DNA from: Pseudomonas sp. QS1027
GTDB lineage: Bacteria; Pseudomonadota; Gammaproteobacteria; Pseudomonadales; Pseudomonadaceae
Assembly: GCF_002814235.1 (NCBI RefSeq)
Contig: NZ_PHSU01000017.1
Span: 117,486 to 181,485, forward strand
Direction of reading: 5' to 3'
DNA: 64,000 nucleotides
In this document: piece by piece, positions 24,670 to 32,851 of the stretch
Layout: each line of letters starts with the position of its first letter
How positions within the stretch are numbered: position 1 is the stretch's first letter
Notes under the pieces: generated by a model
Told to the model about the DNA's origin: nothing
Database searches by the model: none
Seen by the model: the letters and a program-made list of their open reading frames with translations, nothing else
Translations under genes and position numbers: made by a program

Positions 24670-25131
24670 TTGAACAGTAGCCCCGACGTTTGGCGCACGC
24701 AATATTCTCCCATGCCTGAAACGTGTGGGAAATATGAGTTTTTTTGGAAGGTAATTTCGCGTGTTCATTGGGGGGGAGAGCCAGACGGGCTTCCCCCGAA
24801 CAAGACAAAAAGCCCTACAGGGAGCTGGGCTGGGATGACTAGCGAATCGCCCGTCAGGAAGCTGCAAAGCTCTCCCCCACTCATTCACCGTACTCAACGG
24901 CCCGGTCTGTCGATAGCAGCCTTGCGTGACCGGATGCTATCGGCCAATAGCTGCCGTTCGAGCGCGTCAGCTTCGAGGCCAACCTCGCCTGAGAACCGCA
25001 AACCTTTGCCTCCGACCGGGTCCGCAGCTATAGCGGCACTGACCGGAACATCCAACGAAGGTAAAAGCTCTAGGCAAATTCCTTGTCCAAGGACAGTCTT
25101 GAGAGATAGCATCGCGCCATCACTCGCAAGG

Positions 25132-25476
25132 ATGCTCGAAGTGCCCGTATCGCTCCCCCTACTTTGCCTCATCGCTCTGGCGCTCGCTGCGCTATCCCAG
25201 CAGGCGTACGCCGGCAGCACGCCTTATTCTGGCAGTACGGGTGGTATCGCGCGTTGCGATGAGGATCTTTTTCTCTGCAATTACCGCCCAATCAGTGGAT
25301 CGAAGCGCAGTTGCGTGGCCTACCTCGGCATCTCAGGCGACTCTCGTGAACAGGCCACTTCCTCCCTTCAGCGCTTTGCTTACTCTTTTAGTGAATGTGC
25401 GTGCTTTTGCACCGGATCTCGTGATAGGGACTATTGCCTGACACCGGGAAGGCGGAAGAGTTATATGCGAAAGTGA
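25132..25476 (+). CDS. possible small secreted cysteine-rich protein
   Basis: A 114-residue frame with a credible signal peptide (SLPLLCLIALALAALSQQAYA, cleaved before GSTPYSG) and a mature part holding eight cysteines, several in SECACFCTGS. The frame is open much further upstream, but ATG at 25132 gives the secreted form; the ribosome site (AAGG directly before) is poor. A competing minus-strand frame covers 24894-25220. No family is recognised. The 24946-25131 stretch before it shows nothing else. Confidence 0.3.
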   Translation: MLEVPVSLPLLCLIALALAALSQQAYAGSTPYSGSTGGIARCDEDLFLCNYRPISGSKRSCVAYLGISGDSREQATSSLQRFAYSFSECACFCTGSRDRDYCLTPGRRKSYMRK

Positions 25477-25551
25477 GACCATAATCGCGCTAAGCCAGAT
25501 GCGCGATTTTAGAAAAATAAGTCTGTCCCTTTTTGGTCCCCTTTTTGGCGC

Positions 25552-26265
25552 TCATAGATGCGCGTAGGCGGTGTCGAAATCTCTAAAAGCTTGGTTGACC
25601 TTGTATCGAAGCATCAGCGATGCGGACAGCTTGACCATAGCCTCGAAAAGCTCGTGTCCTGATGGAATTTCACATTGACCAACACATCGCCCGCCATATC
25701 CGCCGGGTTCATATGCATAGACAGTATAGAAAACACCACGATACTCTCGGTTTAATCCGACCGTAATATGCGTTACAGGGCTACCCCCAGCAGCATGGTC
25801 AGACAGCAAAAACTCCAAGACATCATCAAAAGGGATGAACATAGCAGAAGCGGACATTACAAATAGACTCGCAATATCCAGCGCCTCCTCAACTATTTCA
25901 AGCTCAGGGGTTTCGTATTCGTGCTCAAGGATGTTCCGCATGTTAACAACTTTGCGCAAAAGGCTTGGCGCCAATAAGCCGAGCGCTTTCAGTCGCTCTA
26001 TTTTCTTCGGCACATTCCATCTGAGTGATGGATAACCAAACGAGATCAGCAACTGATCAAGCTGACAGACAATCGCTCGTTTTGCATTAGTCGTTGCATT
26101 GACAAGGGCCGACAAACCACCCCGTTCAAAATCGTCTTCCGCTAAGCTCAAGAACTCGACAGGTGAAGTTTTCAGCTCCGTCATTTCGAAGCTGCCACCA
26201 CCTGACGATACTGCGCATTTGCTCATATCGAACCCGTGAGCGATGCAAAATTCTTTGATATCCAT
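25552..26265 (-). CDS. HEPN-like protein, putative RNase of a defence or stress system
   Basis: A 237-residue protein of unknown family. Residues 70-130 read like a HEPN helix bundle: QLLISFGYPS, then LRKVVNMRNILEHEYETPELEIVEEAL, where R110-x4-H115 is the catalytic RNase motif of HEPN domains. A second region (ITVGLNREYRGVFYTVYAYEPGGYGGR) resembles a beta-rich appendage. It stands alone, with no nucleotidyltransferase partner adjacent, in the AT-richer interval between the two DUF3077 units. HEPN proteins act as toxins or anti-phage RNases, or bind nucleotides; the role here is inferred only from the motif and context. Confidence 0.62.
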   Translation of the reverse strand: MDIKEFCIAHGFDMSKCAVSSGGGSFEMTELKTSPVEFLSLAEDDFERGGLSALVNATTNAKRAIVCQLDQLLISFGYPSLRWNVPKKIERLKALGLLAPSLLRKVVNMRNILEHEYETPELEIVEEALDIASLFVMSASAMFIPFDDVLEFLLSDHAAGGSPVTHITVGLNREYRGVFYTVYAYEPGGYGGRCVGQCEIPSGHELFEAMVKLSASLMLRYKVNQAFRDFDTAYAHL

Positions 26266-26750
26266 CTCACGACCCAGCTTATGGGCGGCCTAAAGGGCCG
26301 CTGTAGAAATAGTGTACCAGCGACGCCACCTGGATGGCCGAACCGACGCTTGTGGACCGACTGGAAGGCATCGACCCTCTGCTATAGCCCATCAACGTCC
26401 CGCTGAAGTCAAAGCGCAGTACGTCATTCGCCTCTTAGCATACGCCACGGTGGACCGGACATTTTCGGGAAGAAGCCGCCGTTCAGCATCAGCTACTCGG
26501 CGCGTCGGCCAGTAAAGGACAAATTTGCGTTGCTCGCGCGGCCATTGCAGCGCGCCACCGCGGCACAGTATTGTGCCTCCGGCAGCTTCCGGACGAGGCA
26601 GTGTAAAACGTTTTTCAGCGCGATTGGGGCCATGTTCTGGACTGAAAGTCCCGTTTCTACGCAAAATCCAGATCGGCTGAGCGGCCGTGAATTTTCACAT
26701 GTTGCTATTGCATCTATTTTTTAGATTTCTTACTTCAACGATGAGGCGCT
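26266..26750. other. intergenic region, no gene recognised
   Basis: About 485 bases between the HEPN gene and the TIR gene. The left two thirds are GC-rich, with fragments of intergenic sequence of the kind common in Pseudomonas (the ACTGAAAGTCCCGTTTCTACG stretch near 26640). The last 60 bases become AT-rich (TGCTATTGCATCTATTTTTT) and probably contain the promoter of the TIR gene. Confidence 0.5.
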
Positions 26751-27596
26751 ATGAAAGTATTTATAAGTTGGTCGGGTGACACCAGCAAAAAAGTAGCAGA
26801 AGCCATTAGGAATTGGTTGCCTACAGTGCTGCAAACGGTAAAGCCATATTTTACACCGAGCGACATTGAAAAAGGTACGCGGTGGTCATCGGACATAGCT
26901 AGGGAACTAGACGATTCCATGGCTGGGATTTTTTGCGTAACCAGAGAAAATCTATTCAGCCAATGGCTTATGTTTGAAGCGGGAGCGATTTCAAAGAAGG
27001 TTGAACAGTCATTGGTATGCCCTATTTTGATTGAGCTAGATAACTCTGACATCAATGGCCCATTGACGCAGTTTCAGACCACACTTTTTAACAAGTCAGA
27101 CTTCAAGCGGCTCGTTTCTGATCTCAATAAGGCAAATAAGGAAAACACACTAGAGGAGACAGTACTTCATACTGTATTTGAAACATTCTGGCCCGTGCTA
27201 GAAGAACAAGTTAGAGAAATAACCAAGCAGGAACCATTAGCCAGCGGAAACAAATCCGATGTTCGTACAGATCGTGAAGTATTGGAAGAAATATTGAATT
27301 TATCACGAGCTTTAGCCATCCAAAAATCTGGTGGATTTAAAACACATACAGAGCTAAATCAATTAATATCTGATTTTTTATCCTCCTTCAACGCAGTATT
27401 CGAAGATGATTGGGATCATACCAAGCTATGCTTGGAAGATAGCGAGCACTTTATCAAGCACAACGGAAGCTTTATAAATCCGAAAGTGCTAGATGAGGAA
27501 AATAATTGGTCCAGCAGGGCTACTCTTCTCAAATCTTACCGCAAGCTAATTGAATACATTGAAATTCACAATATAGAGATATCAACAAGCTTCTAG
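26751..27596 (+). CDS. TIR-domain protein, putative NAD-cleaving defence effector
   Basis: A 281-residue protein. Residues 1-130 form a TIR domain: MKVFISWSGDTSKKVAEAIR (first strand and helix), TPSDIEKGTRWSSDIARELD, GIFCVTRENLFSQWLMFEAG, with E76 in FEAGA as the predicted catalytic glutamate of NAD-hydrolysing TIR proteins. The rest (about 150-281) is helical and unassigned; it could be an oligomerisation or sensing part. It is visibly AT-rich compared with the flanking chromosome. Bacterial TIR proteins of this kind deplete NAD or make a signal on phage infection. No partner gene of a known TIR system such as a Thoeris sensor is adjacent. Confidence 0.78.
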   Translation: MKVFISWSGDTSKKVAEAIRNWLPTVLQTVKPYFTPSDIEKGTRWSSDIARELDDSMAGIFCVTRENLFSQWLMFEAGAISKKVEQSLVCPILIELDNSDINGPLTQFQTTLFNKSDFKRLVSDLNKANKENTLEETVLHTVFETFWPVLEEQVREITKQEPLASGNKSDVRTDREVLEEILNLSRALAIQKSGGFKTHTELNQLISDFLSSFNAVFEDDWDHTKLCLEDSEHFIKHNGSFINPKVLDEENNWSSRATLLKSYRKLIEYIEIHNIEISTSF

Positions 27597-27733
27597 ATCT
27601 ACGTCTGTCAGGCACCGTGAGAGCCGTACAGGAAAAGCGCGGTGAAGTGCTGCCGGGACAGACTCTCCGACACGCCGAGCGCCCGGCGGTGGTTAGTCCG
27701 ACAGCTGCCAATGACGACAGGCAGCTATCGGCC

Positions 27734-27893
27734 CAGGCTGTGTGAAAACGCATGTGCCGTTTTGAAGTCTGCGTTGCTATGTAAAATCTGCCAGCGTTTG
27801 GTTACTCAGCAGACCGGGAATTTGCGTAGGAACGCGATTTTCGTTCCAGTCCTGACTGTCAAACCTGCTCAAAAACGTTTTCACACAGCTTGG
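27734..27893. mobile_element. MITE-like element 1
   Basis: A 160-base non-coding element. The ends CAGGCTGTGTGAAAACG and CGTTTTCACACAGCTTG are inverted repeats of 17 bases with one mismatch. It is flanked on both sides by GGCC (27730-27733 and 27894-27897), a likely four-base target duplication. The host sequence would read CTATCGGCCAAAAGCAG without it. No transposase frame lies inside. Confidence 0.75.
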
Positions 27894-28123
27894 GCCAAAA
27901 GCAGACGGGCAGATCCGGGCCGATTTAAGCCAAAACCAGTGAGACGGATACGCCATATAATTGAGGGGCGATCCAAGGATGTGGTAAAAACCAATAATTA
28001 CGGGCAGGAAGGCAGAATGTGGCCAGCGAAATAAACAACGAAAGCGTATTTACTTCACTTTGTGCCTGATACGTTCGGCTTATTTTAGTCAAATGCAGAG
28101 ATTCAACGGTCTTTTTGAGAAGC

Positions 28124-28237
28124 CTAGCACTTCATCTCCGAATAAATCTCCAAGTCAGGCCGTACTGTTAAGTGCTTTCCAAGGGCTTCGATAATTCTCT
28201 CTTCTGCTCTAGATAATCTTAAGGACAAGTAATATCC
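28124..28237 (-). pseudogene. 3' remnant of an unidentified gene
   Basis: A frame without a start codon encodes a protein-like tail, LRLSRAEERIIEALGKHLTV and then RPDLEIYSEMKC before a TAG. It is cut off at the promoter of the plus-strand gene at 28240. It is probably the end of a deleted gene in this accessory region. The rest of the 27597-28239 gap holds the MITE and no other recognised gene. Confidence 0.3.
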
Positions 28238-28239
28238 CA

Positions 28240-29511
28240 ATGAATACAAATACAATGATCGTTTGTGATACCTGTGGGGCTGAGACTCATTGCCGCATAG
28301 GCATGTCTAATAGAAGATTTCAACCTCTATCTTTTCTATGTGAAGGGTGTGGCGTAGCTATTGAGATAGATATTAAAGATATGGTTGGTACCGCTTTGCG
28401 TAATGCCAAAGAAATACCATTCGAACGAGATTCTCTCGAACAAAAAAAGCGCTTTTTCATTGATTTGCATTTAGATTTTCCAATCTGGAGCCAAACCTAC
28501 GTGATGGGTAAAACCCCATATTTGGTAGCATGCGGAATGGTCGACAAAGACAAAATCCATATCAATGGAGTCCCAGCTGTAGAAATATTTCGAATCAGAC
28601 TCGACTTTTTGAATTATTTTGGCGAAAGATTTAACGAAGTTAAGCAACTGCTTAAGTTGTACCCTCGAAACAATAAAGAACTTTTCAGGAAAAAGGCAAT
28701 AGAGTTTCTGGAGGGAGAACATACTAATTCTTTAGCGCCTCAGGATATTAATGCTCTACTTTATACCGTACTTTCAAGGGTTTCACTGGCTTTTCTTGAG
28801 CAGGAAACTGTCCGCGAAGTCGCCGGTCGCTATCCTGAAATAATAATTCACCTTGCACAAACTCGCCGCGAGAAGTTTGATGAGTTTTATAGATATATAA
28901 AAGAGACAGGATTCCTCAATGGTCTCCAGCGCGACTGCCTAAGTCTTTATGGACGTATTTTTGAGCTTGAACTTTATTTGCGACCAGCCATATTTCTTGA
29001 TTTCTGCACAGGTCAGGAGAGCAAGAAAAGCTCTGCAAAAATCTCCAAACTAGGATTTGATAGCTGCAAAGATATGTATAAGGACCTATCGGAGATAGTT
29101 GGGAGACAATTAGCTTTGGTGGCCGGAATAAACAATCTAATTCATCGTGGCGACCATAACTCTTTCTTGCCAAGCAAAGATGGTCCGGCGCTTTCCAGTC
29201 TCGACAAATTCGCAAATAAAGTTCTCTCCGAAAAACTGAAATACCTGGATGACTGTTGGTACAAACTTGATGAGGGGCTATTGGATACAGATATTAGAAA
29301 TTCAATTGCTCACTATACCTTTGAGTATGATGATTCAACGCAGATGATCACTTGCTACCCTAGCAAAGAGGGGCTACGCCAAGAAAACAAGGTAGAGATA
29401 AATTTTTTAAATTTTATGCGGATGATACTAATTCAGTTTCGCGAAATGCATTATTTACATCATCTTATTAAGGCACTTTATTACTATGAGTACCTAATTA
29501 TTAACAAGTGA
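28240..29511 (+). CDS. zinc-ribbon plus HEPN-like protein, unknown defence-type
   Basis: A 423-residue AT-rich gene with a good AAGGAC ribosome site. The N-terminus is a zinc ribbon (C9-x2-C12 and C34-x2-C37 in VCDTCGAETH and LCEGCGVAI). The C-terminal part is helical and ends with DTDIRNSIAHYTFEYDD, in which R353-x4-H358 is a HEPN RNase motif. The overall pattern resembles ApeA/AbiV-type HEPN proteins of anti-phage systems, but no family can be named with confidence. It lies in the interval bounded by the two DUF3077 units with the TIR and HEPN genes. A bare MITE and a gene remnant lie just upstream. Confidence 0.65.
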   Translation: MNTNTMIVCDTCGAETHCRIGMSNRRFQPLSFLCEGCGVAIEIDIKDMVGTALRNAKEIPFERDSLEQKKRFFIDLHLDFPIWSQTYVMGKTPYLVACGMVDKDKIHINGVPAVEIFRIRLDFLNYFGERFNEVKQLLKLYPRNNKELFRKKAIEFLEGEHTNSLAPQDINALLYTVLSRVSLAFLEQETVREVAGRYPEIIIHLAQTRREKFDEFYRYIKETGFLNGLQRDCLSLYGRIFELELYLRPAIFLDFCTGQESKKSSAKISKLGFDSCKDMYKDLSEIVGRQLALVAGINNLIHRGDHNSFLPSKDGPALSSLDKFANKVLSEKLKYLDDCWYKLDEGLLDTDIRNSIAHYTFEYDDSTQMITCYPSKEGLRQENKVEINFLNFMRMILIQFREMHYLHHLIKALYYYEYLIINK

Positions 29512-29812
29512 CGGTTTAACTGCGGTTCGGCTCGTGAGCCCCAATAATAGCAATCGAAGGCGTTGGCGGGAATGAATGCTCGAGCAATACGGTCAATCAT
29601 CGGGTGTATGAATGTCAGCTTTTGGCCGATTGCTGACAGTCACAACCGGCCAAAACGTAGCCTTTGCAGACAGAACACATCACTTAAAAAAAGGCAATTT
29701 CAGGATTCCCCCCCAAAAGGCAGACGTATCTATTTGCTCTCAATAAATACATCCCCTTTTCGCCCCGTACTCATCGCCTTGGGAACGGGGGGCGCTTTAT
29801 TGGCTGGCAACC

Positions 29813-30256
29813 TCAACCATTCGGAGGGTTGCCCAACGCTGACGATAGCTGATTAGACGGGGATTCGCCCTCCAACAAGGCATCCACCACCGCACGCGCC
29901 ACCTCCACCGAATGCAGCATGCCCCAGAACAACGCCCGTTCTACCGGGTTGGTGTGCAGGCTGATTTCGTCGCCATTGAGTTCCGCGGTTTCGAGCAGAT
30001 TGGAAACGTAGACCAGAGCGTCCTGGGCGGTGATGCCGGGCTGGATGGCGAATAGCGTGGGTTTGTAGGGGGCTTCGGGGATGACGGGTTTGGAGCTCGT
30101 GAGCGCGAGGGTATCGACCAAACGTAGCGTGTCGGCCGGGGCTGGCTCGGGCTCGTTGGATGGCGTATCAGAGAGTTTGCGAAGGTACGTCGCCCTATCA
30201 GCGGTGCTGAGGGCTTTGCGAACGGTCGGCGGATCGGGGGTAATTTTCTTGGTCAT
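29813..30256 (-). CDS. DUF3077-family protein (intact copy B)
   Basis: A 147-residue acidic, soluble protein. It starts MTKKITPDPPTVRKALSTAD, has a low-complexity middle (NEPEPAPADTLRLVDTLALT), and a conserved C-terminal helical region: LFAIQPGITAQDALVYVSNL, then NPVERALFWGMLHSVEVARA and VVDALLEG. GGGAGG lies six bases before the ATG. It is the downstream gene of the structured leader at 30327-30479. Relatives occur in several copies per genome in Pseudomonas, with unknown function. In this window one copy is intact, one has a nonsense codon and one is reduced to its ends. Confidence 0.75.
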   Translation of the reverse strand: MTKKITPDPPTVRKALSTADRATYLRKLSDTPSNEPEPAPADTLRLVDTLALTSSKPVIPEAPYKPTLFAIQPGITAQDALVYVSNLLETAELNGDEISLHTNPVERALFWGMLHSVEVARAVVDALLEGESPSNQLSSALGNPPNG

Positions 30257-30326
30257 GGTGACCTCCCTATTCAAATTTAGGAGTTCGCCATTTTCGTTTC
30301 CACGCGAAGGGTGGCGAACTGTGCGC

Positions 30327-30479
30327 GGGGTGGAAAACCGGAGAATAGGAACCCGGCACACCATAGGTGTCCCACGCACAGCCCGCCATAAAGCGAAGAC
30401 AAAAAAGCCGCTTATGCGGCAATGTGCGCCGATTCCTTTACGGGTTTCCACACCCGTGTCGCTGAATTTGCAGCGACAC
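30327..30479 (-). ncRNA. structured leader RNA upstream of the DUF3077 gene, copy B
   Basis: It has the same architecture as copy A. The first hairpin (30456-30479) is identical. The outer helix pairs GGTTTCCACACC (30443-30454) with GGGGTGGAAAACC (30327-30339); in copy A the arms have other bases but still pair. The inner arms are CGCACA (30375-30380) and TGTGCG (30423-30428). The side hairpin is ACACC-ATA-GGTGT (30358-30370), against AGGC-CGAA-GCCT in copy A. The terminator-like stem GCCGC-TTAT-GCGGC is next to six A on the plus strand (30401-30420). The helices survive base changes on both sides. Confidence 0.62.
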
Positions 30480-30751
30480 TTGAACAGTAGCCTCGACGTT
30501 TGGCGCACGCAATATTCTCTCATGCCTGAAACGCGTAGGAAATATGAGTTTTTTTGGAAGGCTATTTCGCGAATTGACTTTAAGGGAGAGTACCAGACGT
30601 CCCCGAACAAGACAAAACGCCCGACAGGGAACTGGACTGGGATGATTAGCGAATTGCCCGCCAGGAAGCTGAAAAGCTCTCCCCACTCATTCACCGTACG
30701 CAACGGCCCGGTCTATTGAGAGCAGCCTTACGTGATCGGCTGCTATCGGCC

Positions 30752-30928
30752 GACTCTGTTGAAAAAGTCGGTTTCGGTTTTCACGACAGAAAAATAAGCG
30801 TCTGAGATTGAAATCCGTGTCCTGAGCAGAGGGTGCAGGACTCAGATTTCACGTAGCAGCGTGCAAAAATTACGTTTTCATCGCTCAATGCATGGACCGT
30901 CGCCCTGGTCGACTTTTTCAACAGAATC
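30752..30928. mobile_element. MITE-like element 2
   Basis: A 177-base non-coding element with 19-base inverted ends (GACTCTGTTGAAAAAGTCG on the left, CGACTTTTTCAACAGAATC on the right, one mismatch) and GGCC on both flanks (30748-30751 and 30929-30932). Its ends differ from those of element 1, so it belongs to another family, yet the target context (CTATCGGCC followed by AAAA) is the same. No coding frame is visible. From 30933 to 31036 there is no gene. Confidence 0.8.
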
Positions 30929-31036
30929 GGCCAAAAACAGCCTATCTCATGACGTTTTACTTACCAACAGCAGTTTTTTATTGGGCTGACCTTCGAGAAT
31001 CGATCAAACTGGTACGGTATTATCTAAATCGTCCAA

Positions 31037-32851
31037 TCAATCCATTTTTTTACGTAAACGACTAACTAAAACTACGTCCTGGGTGGTCATGTATGTTTTA
31101 GCTCTAACCCAATCCAATACCGGGCCGTGCACAAATGAATCAGATTGCATAAAAATTTTCTGGAGAACCCATGCACCTATAGGCACATAACTAGCTACTC
31201 CACTCGTTGACGCAATTGCTGCAAAACCTCCCGCCAGCCCAACCAAATCCAACAGCTGAACTTTTGCTTGATTTTTTTCAAATCTTTTAACTTTGCCATT
31301 CAGTGATTTTACATACTCAGAAAAATCCGTGTTAGAAACAGATTTTTCTTGAATCAACTTTTGCAATGATGACATGTCAGAGCCGTCAAAAACCTCCGAA
31401 ACTTCAATTATAGGTGCATCATTATCCAAGCAGAGCACCCCCTCTATTAGGGCGCTCATATCACATACGGGTGCAACAATACTATCTTGCTTTACTCCCG
31501 TCATGATACTACCGCAAAACTCGGCAAAAGGCCCTTCATCAAAATCCGGAGTTTTAATAGGGTTGTATACTGCTCCTAGCGCCGCCGCCCACTCAACTGA
31601 CGCCATAGAAACTTGAATAGCTGGCGCTAGATCAATGGCATGGTACTTTTTCGCGATACCCGTGGCTATTTGACTCAAGCCATTTCGCAACATGCCTAAT
31701 GCCCCGAGATCGTTAAAACTATACTCCAGCGAAGGCCATACCTCAGAGAAGTGCTGGACAAAAATCCCTGGTAACTCGTTTGCTCCAACACCGCTCGTAG
31801 CAGATAGCAAATCTAGAACAGCCCGTCTTTCAACGTTATTCAAGCTGGGGAACAGCAACGGATTTCGCCTCCTTGATTCTGCAATTGAAGCCGCAGCAAG
31901 CCTTTTAGAAAAAATTATCGACTTTGGTGCGACCTCTAATAATTTAGCAAGAAAACCAATAGAATACATCGGAATCTTGCCAGGCAACACAAAGCCTACC
32001 CGCCCCTTGGCGGCTAGCTCCAACAACTCACCCTCGTTTACATTAAACCCTTCAAACACCGCCTCACTGAACCCCTCTAAGGGTAGAGCAATCCATACGA
32101 CTTTATAAAGAGTTAGGTAGCCTCTTAAGTTGCCTGGTATCAACGCCATGCTATTTACAAAACAAGAGCAAGCCTCCATGGCAAGCTTAGAATCCAAAAA
32201 ATGACACCTGTCTATACTTCCCTCCGCAAAAAGAGAAAGCCTGCTGTCTACCCAGAAATCTTCATCCGCTTCGAGCGCCAAGCGTAAAGCAGCTGGAAGC
32301 GCTTTCTTTGTATCTCCCTCGATATATATATTATCGCTAGCGTCTTCCGCCCAACCAGATGTCTTAACGACAATTTCAGCTTCCACATCAAAACCTAAAT
32401 TTGCTAATGCAATATCAACCTCAGCACGTTGTTCTGCTGTTATAGTCGACTCTACAATCAGCTTGATCCCGCCATGATCACAATATGCAGCGACCCTTGG
32501 AAAATCTTTAGAAAGCACATTTTTAAGAAGCTTGTTAAATTCAGGGGTGGTAAATGGCACTCCGTGGTACTGGGAAAGCTGAGAGCTTGACCTCGCCGGA
32601 ACTGACACTGCCCCCACAGGAAGCTTTTTAACAATTTTCACAGGAGTTCCGATTACTCTGCATGACTCATCAAACCAAGAAATCAAATTAGCAAGTTCTT
32701 GATCAGGTAGATTCGTGCTCGCCTCACCAATCAACACATAATAACAATCCTCAAACTCCCACAATCCATCAAAAAAAATATTATATTTTTGCAAAATCAA
32801 TCGTTCGTAAGATTCCAGGGCATAGCCACGCACGAATACATTTTTTCCCAT
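31037..32851 (-). CDS. large protein of unknown function in the accessory region
   Basis: A 604-residue protein. ATG at 32851 (MGKNVFVRGYALESY) is preferred to one 15 bases upstream because GGGGGTGA is well placed for it. No catalytic motif is recognised. The C-terminal part has a hydrophobic stretch (LVGLAGGFAAIASTSGVASY then VPIGAWVLQKI, roughly residues 540-575), which may be membrane-associated or a buried helix pair, and a basic tail (RLRKKMD). The gene is AT-rich with many AAA and TTA codons, unlike the flanking chromosome. It stands alone with large gaps on both sides. A defence or mobile-element cargo role is possible from context only. Confidence 0.6.
   Translation of the reverse strand: MGKNVFVRGYALESYERLILQKYNIFFDGLWEFEDCYYVLIGEASTNLPDQELANLISWFDESCRVIGTPVKIVKKLPVGAVSVPARSSSQLSQYHGVPFTTPEFNKLLKNVLSKDFPRVAAYCDHGGIKLIVESTITAEQRAEVDIALANLGFDVEAEIVVKTSGWAEDASDNIYIEGDTKKALPAALRLALEADEDFWVDSRLSLFAEGSIDRCHFLDSKLAMEACSCFVNSMALIPGNLRGYLTLYKVVWIALPLEGFSEAVFEGFNVNEGELLELAAKGRVGFVLPGKIPMYSIGFLAKLLEVAPKSIIFSKRLAAASIAESRRRNPLLFPSLNNVERRAVLDLLSATSGVGANELPGIFVQHFSEVWPSLEYSFNDLGALGMLRNGLSQIATGIAKKYHAIDLAPAIQVSMASVEWAAALGAVYNPIKTPDFDEGPFAEFCGSIMTGVKQDSIVAPVCDMSALIEGVLCLDNDAPIIEVSEVFDGSDMSSLQKLIQEKSVSNTDFSEYVKSLNGKVKRFEKNQAKVQLLDLVGLAGGFAAIASTSGVASYVPIGAWVLQKIFMQSDSFVHGPVLDWVRAKTYMTTQDVVLVSRLRKKMD

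Larger units (their letters stand above)
23967..24945. repeat. complete DUF3077 repeat unit, copy A
   Basis: About 980 bases that recur at 29775-30751 in the same orientation. Each unit has, from right to left, a conserved upstream flank (CCAGACGGGCTTC, CGAACAAGAC), a structured leader, a DUF3077-type gene on the minus strand and a conserved 3' tail. The left border is near CGCCTTGGAAACGG and the right border near CTATCGGCC. The similarity is strong but not perfect, and the differences keep the RNA helices paired. Confidence 0.82.
29775..30751. repeat. complete DUF3077 repeat unit, copy B
   Basis: Direct-repeat partner of 23967-24945 with the same layout and an intact gene. Its right end stops at CTATCGGCC, exactly where MITE-like element 2 is inserted. 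The 29512-29774 stretch to its left holds no recognisable gene, only intergenic Pseudomonas sequence (GGCCGATTGCTGACAGTC). Confidence 0.82.

Noticed and set aside
24646..25131. Upstream extension of the plus-strand frame ending at 25476
   Set aside because: This part runs through the leader RNA and flank of the DUF3077 unit. The same frame in copy B gives an unrelated open stretch, so it is not coding.
27642..28034. A 130-residue plus-strand frame
   Set aside because: It spans MITE-like element 1 including both inverted ends and has no ribosome site.
29563..29856. A 97-residue plus-strand frame
   Set aside because: It enters the 3' tail of DUF3077 copy B in antisense and has no ribosome site or recognised domain.
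30257..30703. N-terminal extension of the DUF3077 gene in copy B
   Set aside because: It would translate the structured leader. The internal ATG at 30256 has a strong ribosome site and matches copy A.
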